From positions 180,259-244,258 of the forward strand of contig JAMPAX010000002.1 in NCBI GenBank assembly GCA_023667015.1: 64,000 nucleotides of DNA, read 5' to 3'. A program made the translations under genes and the position numbers. Shown here piece after piece: positions 53,538-62,616 of this stretch. The notes under the pieces are model-generated. The model made no database searches and had not been told where the DNA came from. It was given only the letters and a program-made list of their open reading frames with translations. This DNA comes from Muribaculaceae bacterium (GTDB taxonomy: Bacteria; Bacteroidota; Bacteroidia; Bacteroidales; Muribaculaceae). Within the stretch, counting starts at the first letter, position 1. Each line of letters starts with the position of its first letter.

Positions 53538-55109
53538 ATGAAAACCAATACCCTTAGTCTTATAATTGCAATTATCGCTATCATTGCGGCATCCTCCTGC
53601 CAAGAAAAACATGGAAACATCCCTGAACAAGAGATTAATGAACTTAAAAACACCATCAAAGCCTCTGCACAATATGAGCTTGAGATGGATAGGAAGCTTG
53701 ACAGCATACGTCGCAAAATCAACACAGCCGGTAATATAGAAGATAAATTCCACCTTAATCTTCAACTCTCAGAAGATTACAGACCTATAAACACCGACTC
53801 TGCCCTCTACTATGCCTCTGTCAGCTATTCTCTGGCAATGCAGGGAACTCCCAGGATGAAACTGGAGAGTGAAATAGCAACTGTCAATGCACTCTCTACG
53901 GCAGGCATCTTCACCGAGGCAGAACATCTCTTCGACACACTCAGCACCGAAACGATGGATTCAACACTCCGCACACAGTATTGGCTCGCCGGCAGAACAC
54001 TATATAGCTACATGCGAAGCTATGTAGATGGGCAAGATCGCTACTATAAGATATACACCGACAGGTACATAGCATTCGACGACAGTCTCCTCCAACATCT
54101 CCCCGCCAACGATGATTTCCGCCAATTTGTCTACGGCGAACGCCTTGTTTCCGATGGGCGTTATGAACAGGCACAACAGACTTTGCAACAGCTTATGAAG
54201 AAAGTAGACCCCCGCTCTAATCTTTATGGCATGGCGGCATATCAGCTGGCAGAGGTATATCTCCACACAGGCCACACGGAGAAATATGCGGCAAATCTGG
54301 CCATAGCTGCCAAGACAGACGTGGAATGCTGCGTACATGAAGGTATCGCCTTGCCAACATTGGCCAACTGGCTTTACGAGCAAGGAGAGATGGCTGATGC
54401 CTTCCTCTTCATCAACTATGCTCTTGAAGACGCTATGAAAGGAAACGCCCGAATGCGCACAGTATCCATCGCCAAGATGGTACCTCTTATTGATAGTGCG
54501 TATCGTGAAAGAATTAACTCCTCGCGCGATGAGCTAATGGTCTATTTTATACTTGTGAGTTTTCTATTTATCCTGACCGGAGGGCTGGCAGCAGTTCTTG
54601 TAAGAAACATCCGTCGGGAACGTGAGAGTCAGAAAAAATTAGCCTCGCTCTCAAAGCTCCAAGAAACCTACATAGGCAACTTCATTCGTCTCTGCTCAGA
54701 ATATGCCGACAGGCTCGATTCGCTGTCAAAGACTGTGAGTCGAAAATTGACAGCCGGGCAGAGTGATGAACTCCTGAAACTCGTAAATTCCGGCAAATTC
54801 GCCGACTATCGCAATGAACGATTCAACGCGATGTTCGACCGTGCATTTATAGATCTTTATCCCGATTTCATCGAAGGAATCAACTCACTTCTGAGGCCCG
54901 AAGAGCAGCTCATCTACAACCCCGAAGAGCCTCTGAGCGCAGAACTGAGAATATATGCTTTTGTAAGGTTAGGCGTTGAGGAGAGCACAAGAATTGCACA
55001 AATACTCCACTATAGCGTCAGCACAGTCTATGCCTACCGCAACCGCATGCGCAACAAAGCCATCAACCGCACCACCTTCGACACAGACGTGATGAAAATT
55101 AGAAATTAG
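53538..55109 (+). CDS. DUF6377-type membrane regulator: periplasmic helical domain, one TM helix, cytoplasmic HTH
   Basis: A 523-residue protein. It begins with a signal/anchor and lipobox-like ASSC (Cys21). Residues about 25-330 are helical TPR-like repeats (YYASVSYSLAMQ, EAEHLFDTL, YAANLAIAA). One transmembrane helix lies at about 333-355 (LMVYFILVSFLFILTGGLAAVL), then a coiled coil (RRERESQKKLASLSKL), and a cytoplasmic domain whose last 60 residues (RIYAFVRLGVEESTRIAQIL, SVSTVYAYRNRMRNKAI) resemble a LuxR/GerE-like helix-turn-helix. It is a one-component signal protein, as in DUF6377 proteins of Bacteroidetes. The signal is unknown. Confidence 0.82.
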   Translation: MKTNTLSLIIAIIAIIAASSCQEKHGNIPEQEINELKNTIKASAQYELEMDRKLDSIRRKINTAGNIEDKFHLNLQLSEDYRPINTDSALYYASVSYSLAMQGTPRMKLESEIATVNALSTAGIFTEAEHLFDTLSTETMDSTLRTQYWLAGRTLYSYMRSYVDGQDRYYKIYTDRYIAFDDSLLQHLPANDDFRQFVYGERLVSDGRYEQAQQTLQQLMKKVDPRSNLYGMAAYQLAEVYLHTGHTEKYAANLAIAAKTDVECCVHEGIALPTLANWLYEQGEMADAFLFINYALEDAMKGNARMRTVSIAKMVPLIDSAYRERINSSRDELMVYFILVSFLFILTGGLAAVLVRNIRRERESQKKLASLSKLQETYIGNFIRLCSEYADRLDSLSKTVSRKLTAGQSDELLKLVNSGKFADYRNERFNAMFDRAFIDLYPDFIEGINSLLRPEEQLIYNPEEPLSAELRIYAFVRLGVEESTRIAQILHYSVSTVYAYRNRMRNKAINRTTFDTDVMKIRN

Positions 55110-55234
55110 GAGTTAGGAATAACGTCACTAAATTTAGAAAATTTAGTTCCGGTTCATAAGTTTATTGGTATCTGAGTATAAGTCGAAATAATTATCTATC
55201 AAGGATATTATTTAAACTCATAAATTTATAAACC

Positions 55235-55261
55235 AATAAATCAGCCCCCGGCTGATTTATT
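55235..55261. terminator. Bidirectional terminator overlapping the PorY-like stop codon
   Basis: AATAAATCAGCC and GGCTGATTTATT form a perfect 12-bp stem with a CCC loop, between the convergent DUF6377 and PorY-like genes. The TAA stop of the latter (55257-55259) lies in the stem itself. Confidence 0.8.
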
Positions 55262-56477
55262 TAACCACCGGCAATTCGATGCGGAAGGTAGTTCCTTTTC
55301 CCTGGGTAGATTCCTTAACGTAGATCTTGCCGCCATGGTATTCCTCTATGATACGCTTGACAAGGGTCAGTCCCAGTCCCCAGCCCCTTTTTTTGGTAGT
55401 ATATCCCGGATTAAAGACGTTCTTAAAGTTTTTCTTCGCAATGCCCTTCCCGGTGTCGGTTACATCGATATATAGCTTGCCGTGGTCTTCACCGGTGGTA
55501 ATACTGATATCGCCGGCTCCATCCATAGCATCTACTGCATTCTTGGTAAGGTTTTCCATCACCCACTCAAAGAGAGGACGAGACAGCATTACCCCATGGT
55601 CATCTTCGCTGAGATGCATAGTGATTTTGACTCTGCCGGAGACTCGATTCTTCATATACCCTAAAGATGAGCCTACAACGTCATTAAGATATTCCAATTG
55701 CATCTCCGGCCGGGACCCGATCTTTGAAAAACGGTCGGCAATCGTCGACAGACGCATTACGTCCTTATTGATTTCCTCCGTCACCTCCTTATCAGCACCA
55801 GTCTCCGCCAGATACTCATTCCATGCCATCAGCGACGATATAGGGGTGCCCAACTGATGGGCCGTCTCTTTAGACAATCCTACCCATACCCTATTCTGTT
55901 CTGCCCTTTTCGTATATACTACAGCTAAATATATGACAACGATAAGAATTAGCATAACTCCGAGCTGTACATACGGATAATAGCTCAACCGCTTCAATAG
56001 GATAGAATCTTCATAGTATATGTATTGCACCGTATTGTCGTAGACCTCCACCTTAATAAAATGGGGGTCAGAATCAGCAAGTTCCTTAAGGGGTACTCCG
56101 CCTCCCGAACTTCGCAATCGTTGCGTAAGATATTGGATATTCTTATCAGACAGCATCGCCACGGGCGTCCCAATAGTGTCTGTCTTATCCGGCAGGGGAT
56201 AATTGCGGTATTCTACGATATTATAATTCTCATCGGAGACCATCACCGGTATGGAATTATTCTGGGAGATAATAGTCAGAAGAAACTCTATATCAGCATC
56301 AATATCGGCTTTAGCCAATCTTTCAGTGGCCTTAGCCCATATATTCATCCTTTCGCGCTCCTGCTTTGCGAGTTCCTTAACCAAGTTATTGCTGACAATC
56401 AAGAATATAATAACCGCGATAAGGGAGACGGCTATGAAAATCATTTTGCCGGTGCGCTGGCGCTCGTAGATACCCAT
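55257..56477 (-). CDS. porY: PorY-like sensor histidine kinase (T9SS control)
   Basis: A 406-residue membrane kinase. Helix 1 is at about 12-30 (IFIAVSLIAVIIFLIVSNN), followed by NLVKELAKQERERMNIWAKATERL, a distinctive segment I associate with PorY; the periplasmic sensor spans about 35-165 and helix 2 about 170-192. The H box is SKETAHQLGTPISSL, the N box ENLTKNAVDAMDG, and G boxes DTGKGI and GWGLGLTLVKRI. There is no HAMP domain. In Porphyromonas PorY phosphorylates PorX, which is encoded at 24242-25777 here. The genes are 29 kb apart, as orphans usually are. A Cof-type HAD gene lies 10 nt upstream. Confidence 0.82.
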   Translation of the reverse strand: MGIYERQRTGKMIFIAVSLIAVIIFLIVSNNLVKELAKQERERMNIWAKATERLAKADIDADIEFLLTIISQNNSIPVMVSDENYNIVEYRNYPLPDKTDTIGTPVAMLSDKNIQYLTQRLRSSGGGVPLKELADSDPHFIKVEVYDNTVQYIYYEDSILLKRLSYYPYVQLGVMLILIVVIYLAVVYTKRAEQNRVWVGLSKETAHQLGTPISSLMAWNEYLAETGADKEVTEEINKDVMRLSTIADRFSKIGSRPEMQLEYLNDVVGSSLGYMKNRVSGRVKITMHLSEDDHGVMLSRPLFEWVMENLTKNAVDAMDGAGDISITTGEDHGKLYIDVTDTGKGIAKKNFKNVFNPGYTTKKRGWGLGLTLVKRIIEEYHGGKIYVKESTQGKGTTFRIELPVVK

Positions 56478-56487
56478 TTAAGTAACT

Positions 56488-57330
56488 TTAATTGCGAAAA
56501 TCTTTAAGAATAAACTCCGGTACGGCATCGGCTGTATTTTCACCTATAATAATATCGGCAACATCCTTTACTTCTTCTACTGCATTTTCTACGGCCACCG
56601 CCACATCAGCAATCTTGAGCATAGGGATGTCGTTGAGATTATCACCGAAAGCTACGATTCTATCAGCTCCTACCCTATCGGCGAGTCTCCTTACGGCCTT
56701 AGCCTTAGTAGCGCCCTCGGGGAAAGCCTCGAGAAGAGCAATCTCAGGTCCGTAGATATCATGATAGAATAGCGGATTAATCTCCGGAATCAATCGAGTC
56801 TCTTCATATACTTTCAGAGCCTGCTTTGTTGGATACATTGCGTAGAAGAGCAGGGTATTGTCGAGAGTGTCGGGAATATCGCTATGTCCGGCTTGGTCAA
56901 TACGCACTCGTTTATAGGGGGTATGGGCACGAGCCTCGAGGAATTCGCGTTCCAAATCAGTAAGCTCTCCCTGATGATACATTTGTATGCGATGGTCTTC
57001 CAGAGTATACAGAAATGTCGGAACCCGATGATTGCGATAAATCTCCAGAAGCTTTCCGGGGATATCCGGTTGCATATACTGCACATCGAGATAATGGTTG
57101 GCATTACTGTCCCAAAGGGCCACTCCGGTCATTACCACTGTAGGAATCTTCAAGTCGATCTCTTGCATAAGCGGACCCACAGTTGCGGGAGTGCGAGCTG
57201 TAGCCACGCTAAAAAGAGCTCCGCAGGCTATAGCCTCGTTGAGCAAGGCTACAGAACGTGGGGAGACCAACGAGTCATTGCCAAGAAGAGTACCATCAAG
57301 ATCTGAGACATATAGTGTTTTTCCTTCCAT
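56488..57330 (-). CDS. Cof-type HAD-IIB family phosphatase
   Basis: The ATG at 57330 gives 280 residues; a GTG 15 nt upstream touches the DUF4834 stop and is less likely. Motif I is LYVSDLDGTLLGNDS, motif II SVATARTPATV, and motif III/IV VGADRIVAFGDNLNDIPMLKIAD, with the C2 cap between. Cof-type enzymes dephosphorylate sugar phosphates or flavin and cofactor phosphates. The exact substrate is not predictable. It is likely co-transcribed with DUF4834 upstream and the PorY-like kinase downstream. Confidence 0.9.
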   Translation of the reverse strand: MEGKTLYVSDLDGTLLGNDSLVSPRSVALLNEAIACGALFSVATARTPATVGPLMQEIDLKIPTVVMTGVALWDSNANHYLDVQYMQPDIPGKLLEIYRNHRVPTFLYTLEDHRIQMYHQGELTDLEREFLEARAHTPYKRVRIDQAGHSDIPDTLDNTLLFYAMYPTKQALKVYEETRLIPEINPLFYHDIYGPEIALLEAFPEGATKAKAVRRLADRVGADRIVAFGDNLNDIPMLKIADVAVAVENAVEEVKDVADIIIGENTADAVPEFILKDFRN

Positions 57331-57344
57331 ATCGATGATGGTCA

Positions 57345-57740
57345 CTATTCTTTTTCAGGTTTATTCTTAATTTCTACAAATTCTACGTCTTCGACCTGCG
57401 ATTCGGTACGAATTCGCTGTCCCGAAGATCGGTCTTCAGAAATTGTAGTCTGCTTAAAATCTCGAATTTCAGTGAATTTTACATCCTCGGCATATTCCTG
57501 AGGAATAATTGACGTTCCTCCGGTACTATAGCCGCGACGTTGAGATGTCCATTCTCTGCCGCGGCGCTCTTCATATTTTTCGCGAGCTTTGCGTTGCCTT
57601 TTTTCCTCCTTGCGTGTAGGGAGTCCCATCATTCGACGGATAAAGTCCTCCGAACGACGCTGTGCGAAGCCGTAGAACCACCTCTTCCAGAGAGGCCACG
57701 TCAACACGAGCAGAAAGACTAATAAGAAAAAATAACCCAT
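57345..57740 (-). CDS. DUF4834 family small membrane protein
   Basis: A 131-residue protein with one N-terminal helix (FFLLVFLLVLTWPLW), then a strongly basic stretch (RKEEKRQRKAREKYEERRGREW) and an acidic end (EDVKFTEIRDF, VEDVEFVEIKNKPEKE). The repeated V-x-F-x-E-I pattern is typical of DUF4834, found near HAD and pssA genes in Bacteroidetes. The function is unknown. It lies 30 nt after pssA. Confidence 0.82.
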   Translation of the reverse strand: MGYFFLLVFLLVLTWPLWKRWFYGFAQRRSEDFIRRMMGLPTRKEEKRQRKAREKYEERRGREWTSQRRGYSTGGTSIIPQEYAEDVKFTEIRDFKQTTISEDRSSGQRIRTESQVEDVEFVEIKNKPEKE

Positions 57741-57770
57741 ACTTAATCCGTATTATGCGTTATTATGCCT

Positions 57771-58478
57771 TTATACCTCGCGAGCAAAGGGGAATAGAGA
57801 GAGAAGAATGTAGAACAACACGAGCCATAGAAGTCCGGAAGTCTGAAGGAAACCCACGAAGAGTGCAGCTGCAACAATCAGCAGATAGCGAGCCTCGTTG
57901 CCTCGCCAGCCGAAGGTCTTAAACTTCAGCGAGAACAAGCGGATAGGAGAAATCATCAGCCAACTCTCTATTAAGACTGTAGCCAAGAAGACAGCAGGAT
58001 TGAAGAGTAGGGGGACACCTTTCGCAGCCAAGGCACAATAGCCAATCCAGAAAATGGCATTTGCCGGAATAGGCAATCCAATGAAGGATGAAGACTGCCG
58101 GTCATCGATATTAAACTTAGCCAATCTTAGCGCGCCGGCCAAGGGAATAGCCAAAGTAAACCATCCTAGCCATCCGGGAGCACTACACTCGCGAGCTACA
58201 TTGAAAAGAATTACGGTCGGCGCCACTCCGAAACTGACCATGTCGCAAAGGGAATCGAGTTCCTTGCCAAGATTCGAATAGGCATGAAGCAGTCGGGCAG
58301 TAAATCCATCGAAGAAATCTGCAAAAGCCGCTATAGCAATACAAATGCATGACCACTGCCAGGCTTCGAGTTTTCCAATTTCAGCGAAACCGCGAGAAGC
58401 GAAAATTATAGCGCAAACACCTCCGGCAAGATTTATAAGGGTTATGAGATTGGGAAAATTTCTTACAACTATGTTCAT
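57771..58478 (-). CDS. pssA: CDP-diacylglycerol--serine O-phosphatidyltransferase
   Basis: The ATG at 58478 gives 235 residues; a TTG three codons upstream is unlikely. The CDP-alcohol phosphatidyltransferase motif is DFFDGFTARLLHAYS then LGKELDSLCDMVSFGVAP, giving the D-G-x2-A-R-x8-G-x3-D-x3-D pattern. About seven hydrophobic helices follow. It makes phosphatidylserine from CDP-diacylglycerol and serine. It starts 17 nt after the psd stop; together they make phosphatidylethanolamine. Confidence 0.94.
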   Translation of the reverse strand: MNIVVRNFPNLITLINLAGGVCAIIFASRGFAEIGKLEAWQWSCICIAIAAFADFFDGFTARLLHAYSNLGKELDSLCDMVSFGVAPTVILFNVARECSAPGWLGWFTLAIPLAGALRLAKFNIDDRQSSSFIGLPIPANAIFWIGYCALAAKGVPLLFNPAVFLATVLIESWLMISPIRLFSLKFKTFGWRGNEARYLLIVAAALFVGFLQTSGLLWLVLFYILLSLFPFAREV

Positions 58479-58495
58479 TGCAACCAATTAGAGAT

Positions 58496-59173
58496 TTATG
58501 GGCGAAGGCACGCCAGAGGGGTGAGACCTCCTCGCGTAATCTGCCCTAAATTGAGTAAGACATCAGAATTCGGAGGGAGGTATATGTCCACTCTCGAACC
58601 GAATTTTATGAAGCCAAGATGATCATCGATATCAGCTTCTTCCCCCTCACGTGCATAAGTTACGATTCTGCGTGCCATTGCTCCGGCTACCTGCCGGACG
58701 GTGATTTTCTGTCCTTCGGGGGTAACAATACCGATTGTAGAGCGCTCATTCTCAGTACTTGCCTTAGGAAGATATGCCGACAAGAAGCGACCGCTGTGAT
58801 GGCGTACGTATTCTACGCGTCCATCAACGGGAAACCAATTTGCATGGACATTCAGCGGAGACATAAAAACCGAGACCTGAATTGCCTCACCCTTGATGAA
58901 TTCCGGTTCCATCACCTTCTCGATGACCACAACGCGACCATCCACAGAGCTAACCACCATATCATGGCGAGAGCCGCGATAAATGCGTTTGGGACACCGG
59001 AAAAAGTTGAACACAAAAGAATAGAGCAGAGCCGACCCTGCTGAGAATATCGCAGGGAGTACGATAGTAGGCATAATCAACCATACCAGCGTGTTGAGCG
59101 CTGCAAGAACGATAAACAGAAGCACCAGAATATTGGTACCCTCATGATGTATTTTAACTCTGCGTAATTTCAC
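58496..59173 (-). CDS. psd: Phosphatidylserine decarboxylase proenzyme
   Basis: A 225-residue decarboxylase that converts phosphatidylserine to phosphatidylethanolamine. The N-terminal IHHEGTNILVLL and two helices lead to a catalytic part with FMSPLNVHANWFPVDG and the self-cleavage site GFIKFGSRVD, where the Ser becomes the pyruvoyl group. This is the short PSD type of Bacteroidetes. No ATG exists near the start: the frame opens directly after a stop with TTG (59176) and GTG (59173), so a non-ATG start is used. The -7 box of the promoter ends only a few bases upstream, suggesting a leaderless message. Confidence 0.93.
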   Translation of the reverse strand: MKLRRVKIHHEGTNILVLLFIVLAALNTLVWLIMPTIVLPAIFSAGSALLYSFVFNFFRCPKRIYRGSRHDMVVSSVDGRVVVIEKVMEPEFIKGEAIQVSVFMSPLNVHANWFPVDGRVEYVRHHSGRFLSAYLPKASTENERSTIGIVTPEGQKITVRQVAGAMARRIVTYAREGEEADIDDHLGFIKFGSRVDIYLPPNSDVLLNLGQITRGGLTPLACLRP

Positions 59174-59179
59174 CAATTA

Positions 59180-59211
59180 CAAAAGTAATACAAAACTGCA
59201 TTCTGACCAAA
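59180..59211 (-). promoter_or_regulatory. Predicted promoter of psd-pssA
   Basis: On the minus strand TTTG (59211-59208), a 20-nt spacer and TACTTTTG (59187-59180) fit the consensus. The transcription start would fall at about 59173, the start codon itself. Confidence 0.6.
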
Positions 59212-59241
59212 TTTTTTTCTTCATGTCTCAAAGAAATTTCT

Positions 59242-59249
59242 TAATTTTG
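59242..59249 (+). promoter_or_regulatory. Predicted -7 element of pheT
   Basis: TAATTTTG fits TAnnTTTG and lies 67 nt before the ATG at 59317; a T-rich -33 region precedes it but no exact TTTG. It faces away from the psd promoter. Confidence 0.5.
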
Positions 59250-59316
59250 CGGTTGATTGCGGTTTGGAGATGTGTATCTAATATTGGTCTCCCCATCCGC
59301 TCATAATTTTTTGACT

Positions 59317-61806
59317 ATGGATATCTCATATAAATGGCTTAAACGCTTTATTGATTTCTCGCTGTCTGCGCGTGAGCTGACAGCCGCGCTGACGTCTCTC
59401 GGCCTCGAATGCGACACTGTCGAAGAGGTAGAGTCTATCCGCGGTGGCCTCCGCGGTGTCGTCGTAGGAAAGGTTCTCACTTGCGAAGACCATCCTGACT
59501 CCGACCACCTGCATATCACTACCGTAGACCTGGGTACTGATACTCCCGCCACTATCGTCTGTGGCGCTCCGAACGTTGCCGCCGGACAGACAGTAGTCGT
59601 CGCTACCGTGGGCACCATCCTATATCAAGGTGACAAGGAATTCAAGATTAAAAAGTCTAAAATCCGTGGCGTAGAATCCTTCGGCATGATTTGCGCCGAA
59701 GATGAGCTCGGCCTGGGGAATGCCCATGATGGTATTATGGTGCTCCCCGACAATCTTAAGCCCGGCACCCCCGCTGCTGAGGTATTTGGAGTGGAAAGCG
59801 ACTATCGCTTAGTGGTTGAGCTTACCCCCAACCGCGTAGACGCCGCCTCGCACTATGGCACAGCACGCGACCTGAAAGCATGGCTCATGCGCCAAGCATA
59901 TGATCTCAACCCCAAGTCGGAAATGCCAAGCATTGATATCCCCGACGATTCCTCTTTCAGCATAGATTCTCCTGAAGGGGCAGCGTCGGTGAAGGTGGAA
60001 GACACTCAGGCATGTCCGAGATATTCCGGAATCACAATCCGGGGCGTCAAGGTAGCTGAATCCCCCGACTGGCTCAAGAACCTACTGATTGCCGTAGGGC
60101 AACGTCCTATCAATAACATTGTAGATATCACAAACTTCATACTCCTCGGCTTGGGACAGCCTCTACATTGTTTCGACCTTGCTCACGTAAAGGACGAATC
60201 AATCGTTGTACGTACCTGTGCGGAAGGCACCCCCTTTGTCACCCTCGATGGCGTTGAGCACAAGCTCAACTCTGCCGACCTTATGATTTGCGACAGCGAA
60301 AAGCCTCTATGTATTGCCGGTGTGTTCGGCGGTCTGAACTCCGGAGTCACAGAGTCTACCACCGACGTTTTCATCGAAAGCGCCTGGTTCAACGCCACCA
60401 GCGTGCGCCGCACTGCTCGCCGTCATGGTCTTAGCACTGATGCTTCCTTCCGCTATGAACGTGGCACAGACCCCAATATCACTGTATATGCCGCACGCCT
60501 CGCTGCCGTTATGATTCGCGAGCTCGCCGGAGGCCGTATCTGTGGCGATGTCGTTGACATTCTCAATGCCGATACCGCTCCCGTAGCTATGGACTTCTCG
60601 CTGAGCTACTGCCGCCGCCTTATTGGCAAGGAGATACCTTCCGACCTAATCGTCATGATTCTTAAGGCGCTCGAAATTGATGTACAGCCGGGGAAAGATG
60701 ATGACACATTGTCGCTGAAGGTGCCCCGCTATCGTGTAGACGTCACTCGTCCATGCGATGTTGTCGAAGAGATTCTTCGCGTCTACGGTTATAATAATGT
60801 GGAGATGTCGGAAGAGACCCACGCCACTCTCTCGCGTCGTGGTCCTGTAGACTTCAGCTATCAGCTCCAACAGCTTGTCTCCGACATGCTTACCGACCGC
60901 GGTTATGTAGAGATTCTCAACAATTCTCTGACTGCAAAGAAATATTACGCTGACTCTGAACGTTGGCCCGAGGCCGGATGTGTCCATGTACTCAATCCCC
61001 TCAGCGGAGATCTTTCATTGATGCGTCGCTCTCTTCTTTATGGTGGCCTCGAAAGCCTCTCTCACAACATCAACCGCAAGGCCACCGACCTGCGTATGTA
61101 CGAGTTTGGCAACGTCTACGAACAGAACCCTGAAGCTGAATCCACTGCGGAAGCTCCCCTGGCCCCCTTCAAAGAGACGCCAATGCTTGGCATCTGGCTG
61201 ACCGGCAACTACACCTCAGCTTCCTGGAACACCAAGCAGACTGAAGCATCTGTCTTCGACCTCAAAGGAGACCTCTTTGACATTCTCAGAAGACTCGGAC
61301 TCGACATACGATCGCTGACACAGCAGCAAGACTCTGACGAAATATTCTCAGCCCGACTGTCATTGACAATGCCGGGAGGGAAGAAACTCGGAGAACTCGG
61401 CATACTGCGTTCAACGCTCCTTCGCAAGTTTGACATCGAGCAGAATGTGATGTATGCTGAAATAAATTGGAAAGTGCTGTTCAAAGCTGTTGGCAGCAAA
61501 GAAGTCTTCTTCAAGGAGCTGCCCAAGACACAGCCGGTACGCCGCGACTTTGCATTGCTCATAGACAAGAATGTAAGCTTTGATACTATTGAGCGCACAG
61601 TGCGCAAGGCTGAACGCAAACTCCTCGGCGATGTACGCCTCTTCGACGTCTACGAAGGAAAGAACCTCCCTGAGGGCAAGAAATCCTACGCTATCAGCAT
61701 TACGCTCCAAGATATGGAAAAGACACTCGATGACCGGCGCATCGACCAGGCCGCCGGCCGCATCGTAGATGCCCTTCGCAAAGAACTCGGAGCGGAACTA
61801 CGTTAG
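59317..61806 (+). CDS. pheT: Phenylalanine--tRNA ligase beta subunit
   Basis: The ATG at 59317 gives 829 residues beginning MDISYKWLKRFIDFSLS; an upstream in-frame start is not family-like. The N-terminal tRNA-binding (EMAP-like) domain has VGKVLTCEDHPDSDHLHITTVD and IVCGAPNVAAGQTV. B3/B4 editing follows (RPINNIVDITNFILLGLGQPLHCFD), then B5, the catalytic-like module (NPLSGDLSLMRRSLLYGGLESLSHN), and the C-terminal FDX-ACB anticodon domain (KTQPVRRDFALLIDKNVSFD). It attaches phenylalanine to tRNA-Phe with the alpha subunit, which is not in this window. Confidence 0.96.
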   Translation: MDISYKWLKRFIDFSLSARELTAALTSLGLECDTVEEVESIRGGLRGVVVGKVLTCEDHPDSDHLHITTVDLGTDTPATIVCGAPNVAAGQTVVVATVGTILYQGDKEFKIKKSKIRGVESFGMICAEDELGLGNAHDGIMVLPDNLKPGTPAAEVFGVESDYRLVVELTPNRVDAASHYGTARDLKAWLMRQAYDLNPKSEMPSIDIPDDSSFSIDSPEGAASVKVEDTQACPRYSGITIRGVKVAESPDWLKNLLIAVGQRPINNIVDITNFILLGLGQPLHCFDLAHVKDESIVVRTCAEGTPFVTLDGVEHKLNSADLMICDSEKPLCIAGVFGGLNSGVTESTTDVFIESAWFNATSVRRTARRHGLSTDASFRYERGTDPNITVYAARLAAVMIRELAGGRICGDVVDILNADTAPVAMDFSLSYCRRLIGKEIPSDLIVMILKALEIDVQPGKDDDTLSLKVPRYRVDVTRPCDVVEEILRVYGYNNVEMSEETHATLSRRGPVDFSYQLQQLVSDMLTDRGYVEILNNSLTAKKYYADSERWPEAGCVHVLNPLSGDLSLMRRSLLYGGLESLSHNINRKATDLRMYEFGNVYEQNPEAESTAEAPLAPFKETPMLGIWLTGNYTSASWNTKQTEASVFDLKGDLFDILRRLGLDIRSLTQQQDSDEIFSARLSLTMPGGKKLGELGILRSTLLRKFDIEQNVMYAEINWKVLFKAVGSKEVFFKELPKTQPVRRDFALLIDKNVSFDTIERTVRKAERKLLGDVRLFDVYEGKNLPEGKKSYAISITLQDMEKTLDDRRIDQAAGRIVDALRKELGAELR

Positions 61807-61863
61807 GAAACAGGAATTAGGAATTTAATAATACAATAAATATATTTTAGTAAGACATAATTC

Positions 61864-62577
61864 ATGGGAAGAGCATTTGAATATCGCAAAGCCCGTAAGC
61901 TAAAACGCTGGGGCAACATGAGCCGCACCTTTACCCGTATTGGTAAGGAAATCACAATCGCCGCTAAAGCCGGTGGTCCGGATCCGGCCACAAACCCCCG
62001 CCTGCGCGCCCTTATGCAGAATGCTAAGGCTGCCAACATGCCTAAAGATACTGTAGAACGTGCTATCAAGAAGGCTACCGATAAGGATGCCAGCGACTAC
62101 AAGGAGATTATCTACGAAGGATACGGACCTCACGGTATCGCTATCGTGGTAGAGACAGCTACCGACAATAACCAGCGCACCGTAGCCAACGTGCGTTCAT
62201 ACTTTAATAAGCACGGCGGTTCGTTAGGCACCCAGGGTTCCCTCTCTTTCATGTTCGACCATAAAAGTGTGTTCCACATCAAGCCCGATGAGACCAAGAG
62301 CGTAGATGACTTCGAACTCGAGCTCATGGACTTCGATGCTGAGTTGGAGCATGACACGGAAGAATGGGTAGTATATGGAGCTTTCGACCAGTTTAGCAAT
62401 CTCCAGAAATTCCTCGAAGACAGCGGCATGGAAATTATCAGCGCGGAATTTGACAGAATTCCTACCGACTATAAGGAGGTCACACCCGAACAACGGGAAG
62501 CAATCGAAAAGCTACTCGAGAAGTTTGAAGACGACGAAGACGTCCAAAACGTCTTCCACAATATGAAGGAGGAGTAA
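61864..62577 (+). CDS. yebC: YebC/PmpR family protein
   Basis: A 237-residue protein, MGRAFEYRKARKLKRWGNMSRTFTRIGKEI at the start, followed by GGPDPATNPRLRALMQNAKAANMPKDTVERAIKKA and IIYEGYGPHGIAIVVETATDNNQRTVANVRSYFNKHGGSLG, all hallmark stretches of YebC/TACO1. Family members act as ribosome-associated translation factors or transcription regulators. The C-terminal acidic end (KFEDDEDVQNVFHNM) is usual. It lies 57 nt after pheT. A hairpin follows at 62586-62603. Confidence 0.95.
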   Translation: MGRAFEYRKARKLKRWGNMSRTFTRIGKEITIAAKAGGPDPATNPRLRALMQNAKAANMPKDTVERAIKKATDKDASDYKEIIYEGYGPHGIAIVVETATDNNQRTVANVRSYFNKHGGSLGTQGSLSFMFDHKSVFHIKPDETKSVDDFELELMDFDAELEHDTEEWVVYGAFDQFSNLQKFLEDSGMEIISAEFDRIPTDYKEVTPEQREAIEKLLEKFEDDEDVQNVFHNMKEE

Positions 62578-62585
62578 AGCTCCGA

Positions 62586-62603
62586 AGCCCCTCCCTTGGG
62601 GCT
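62586..62603 (+). terminator. Weak hairpin terminator after yebC
   Basis: AGCCCC and GGGGCT pair around a TCCCTT loop, 8 nt after the stop. The downstream run is CTATCATT, so termination is probably partial. Confidence 0.5.
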
Positions 62604-62616
62604 CTATCATTAATCA

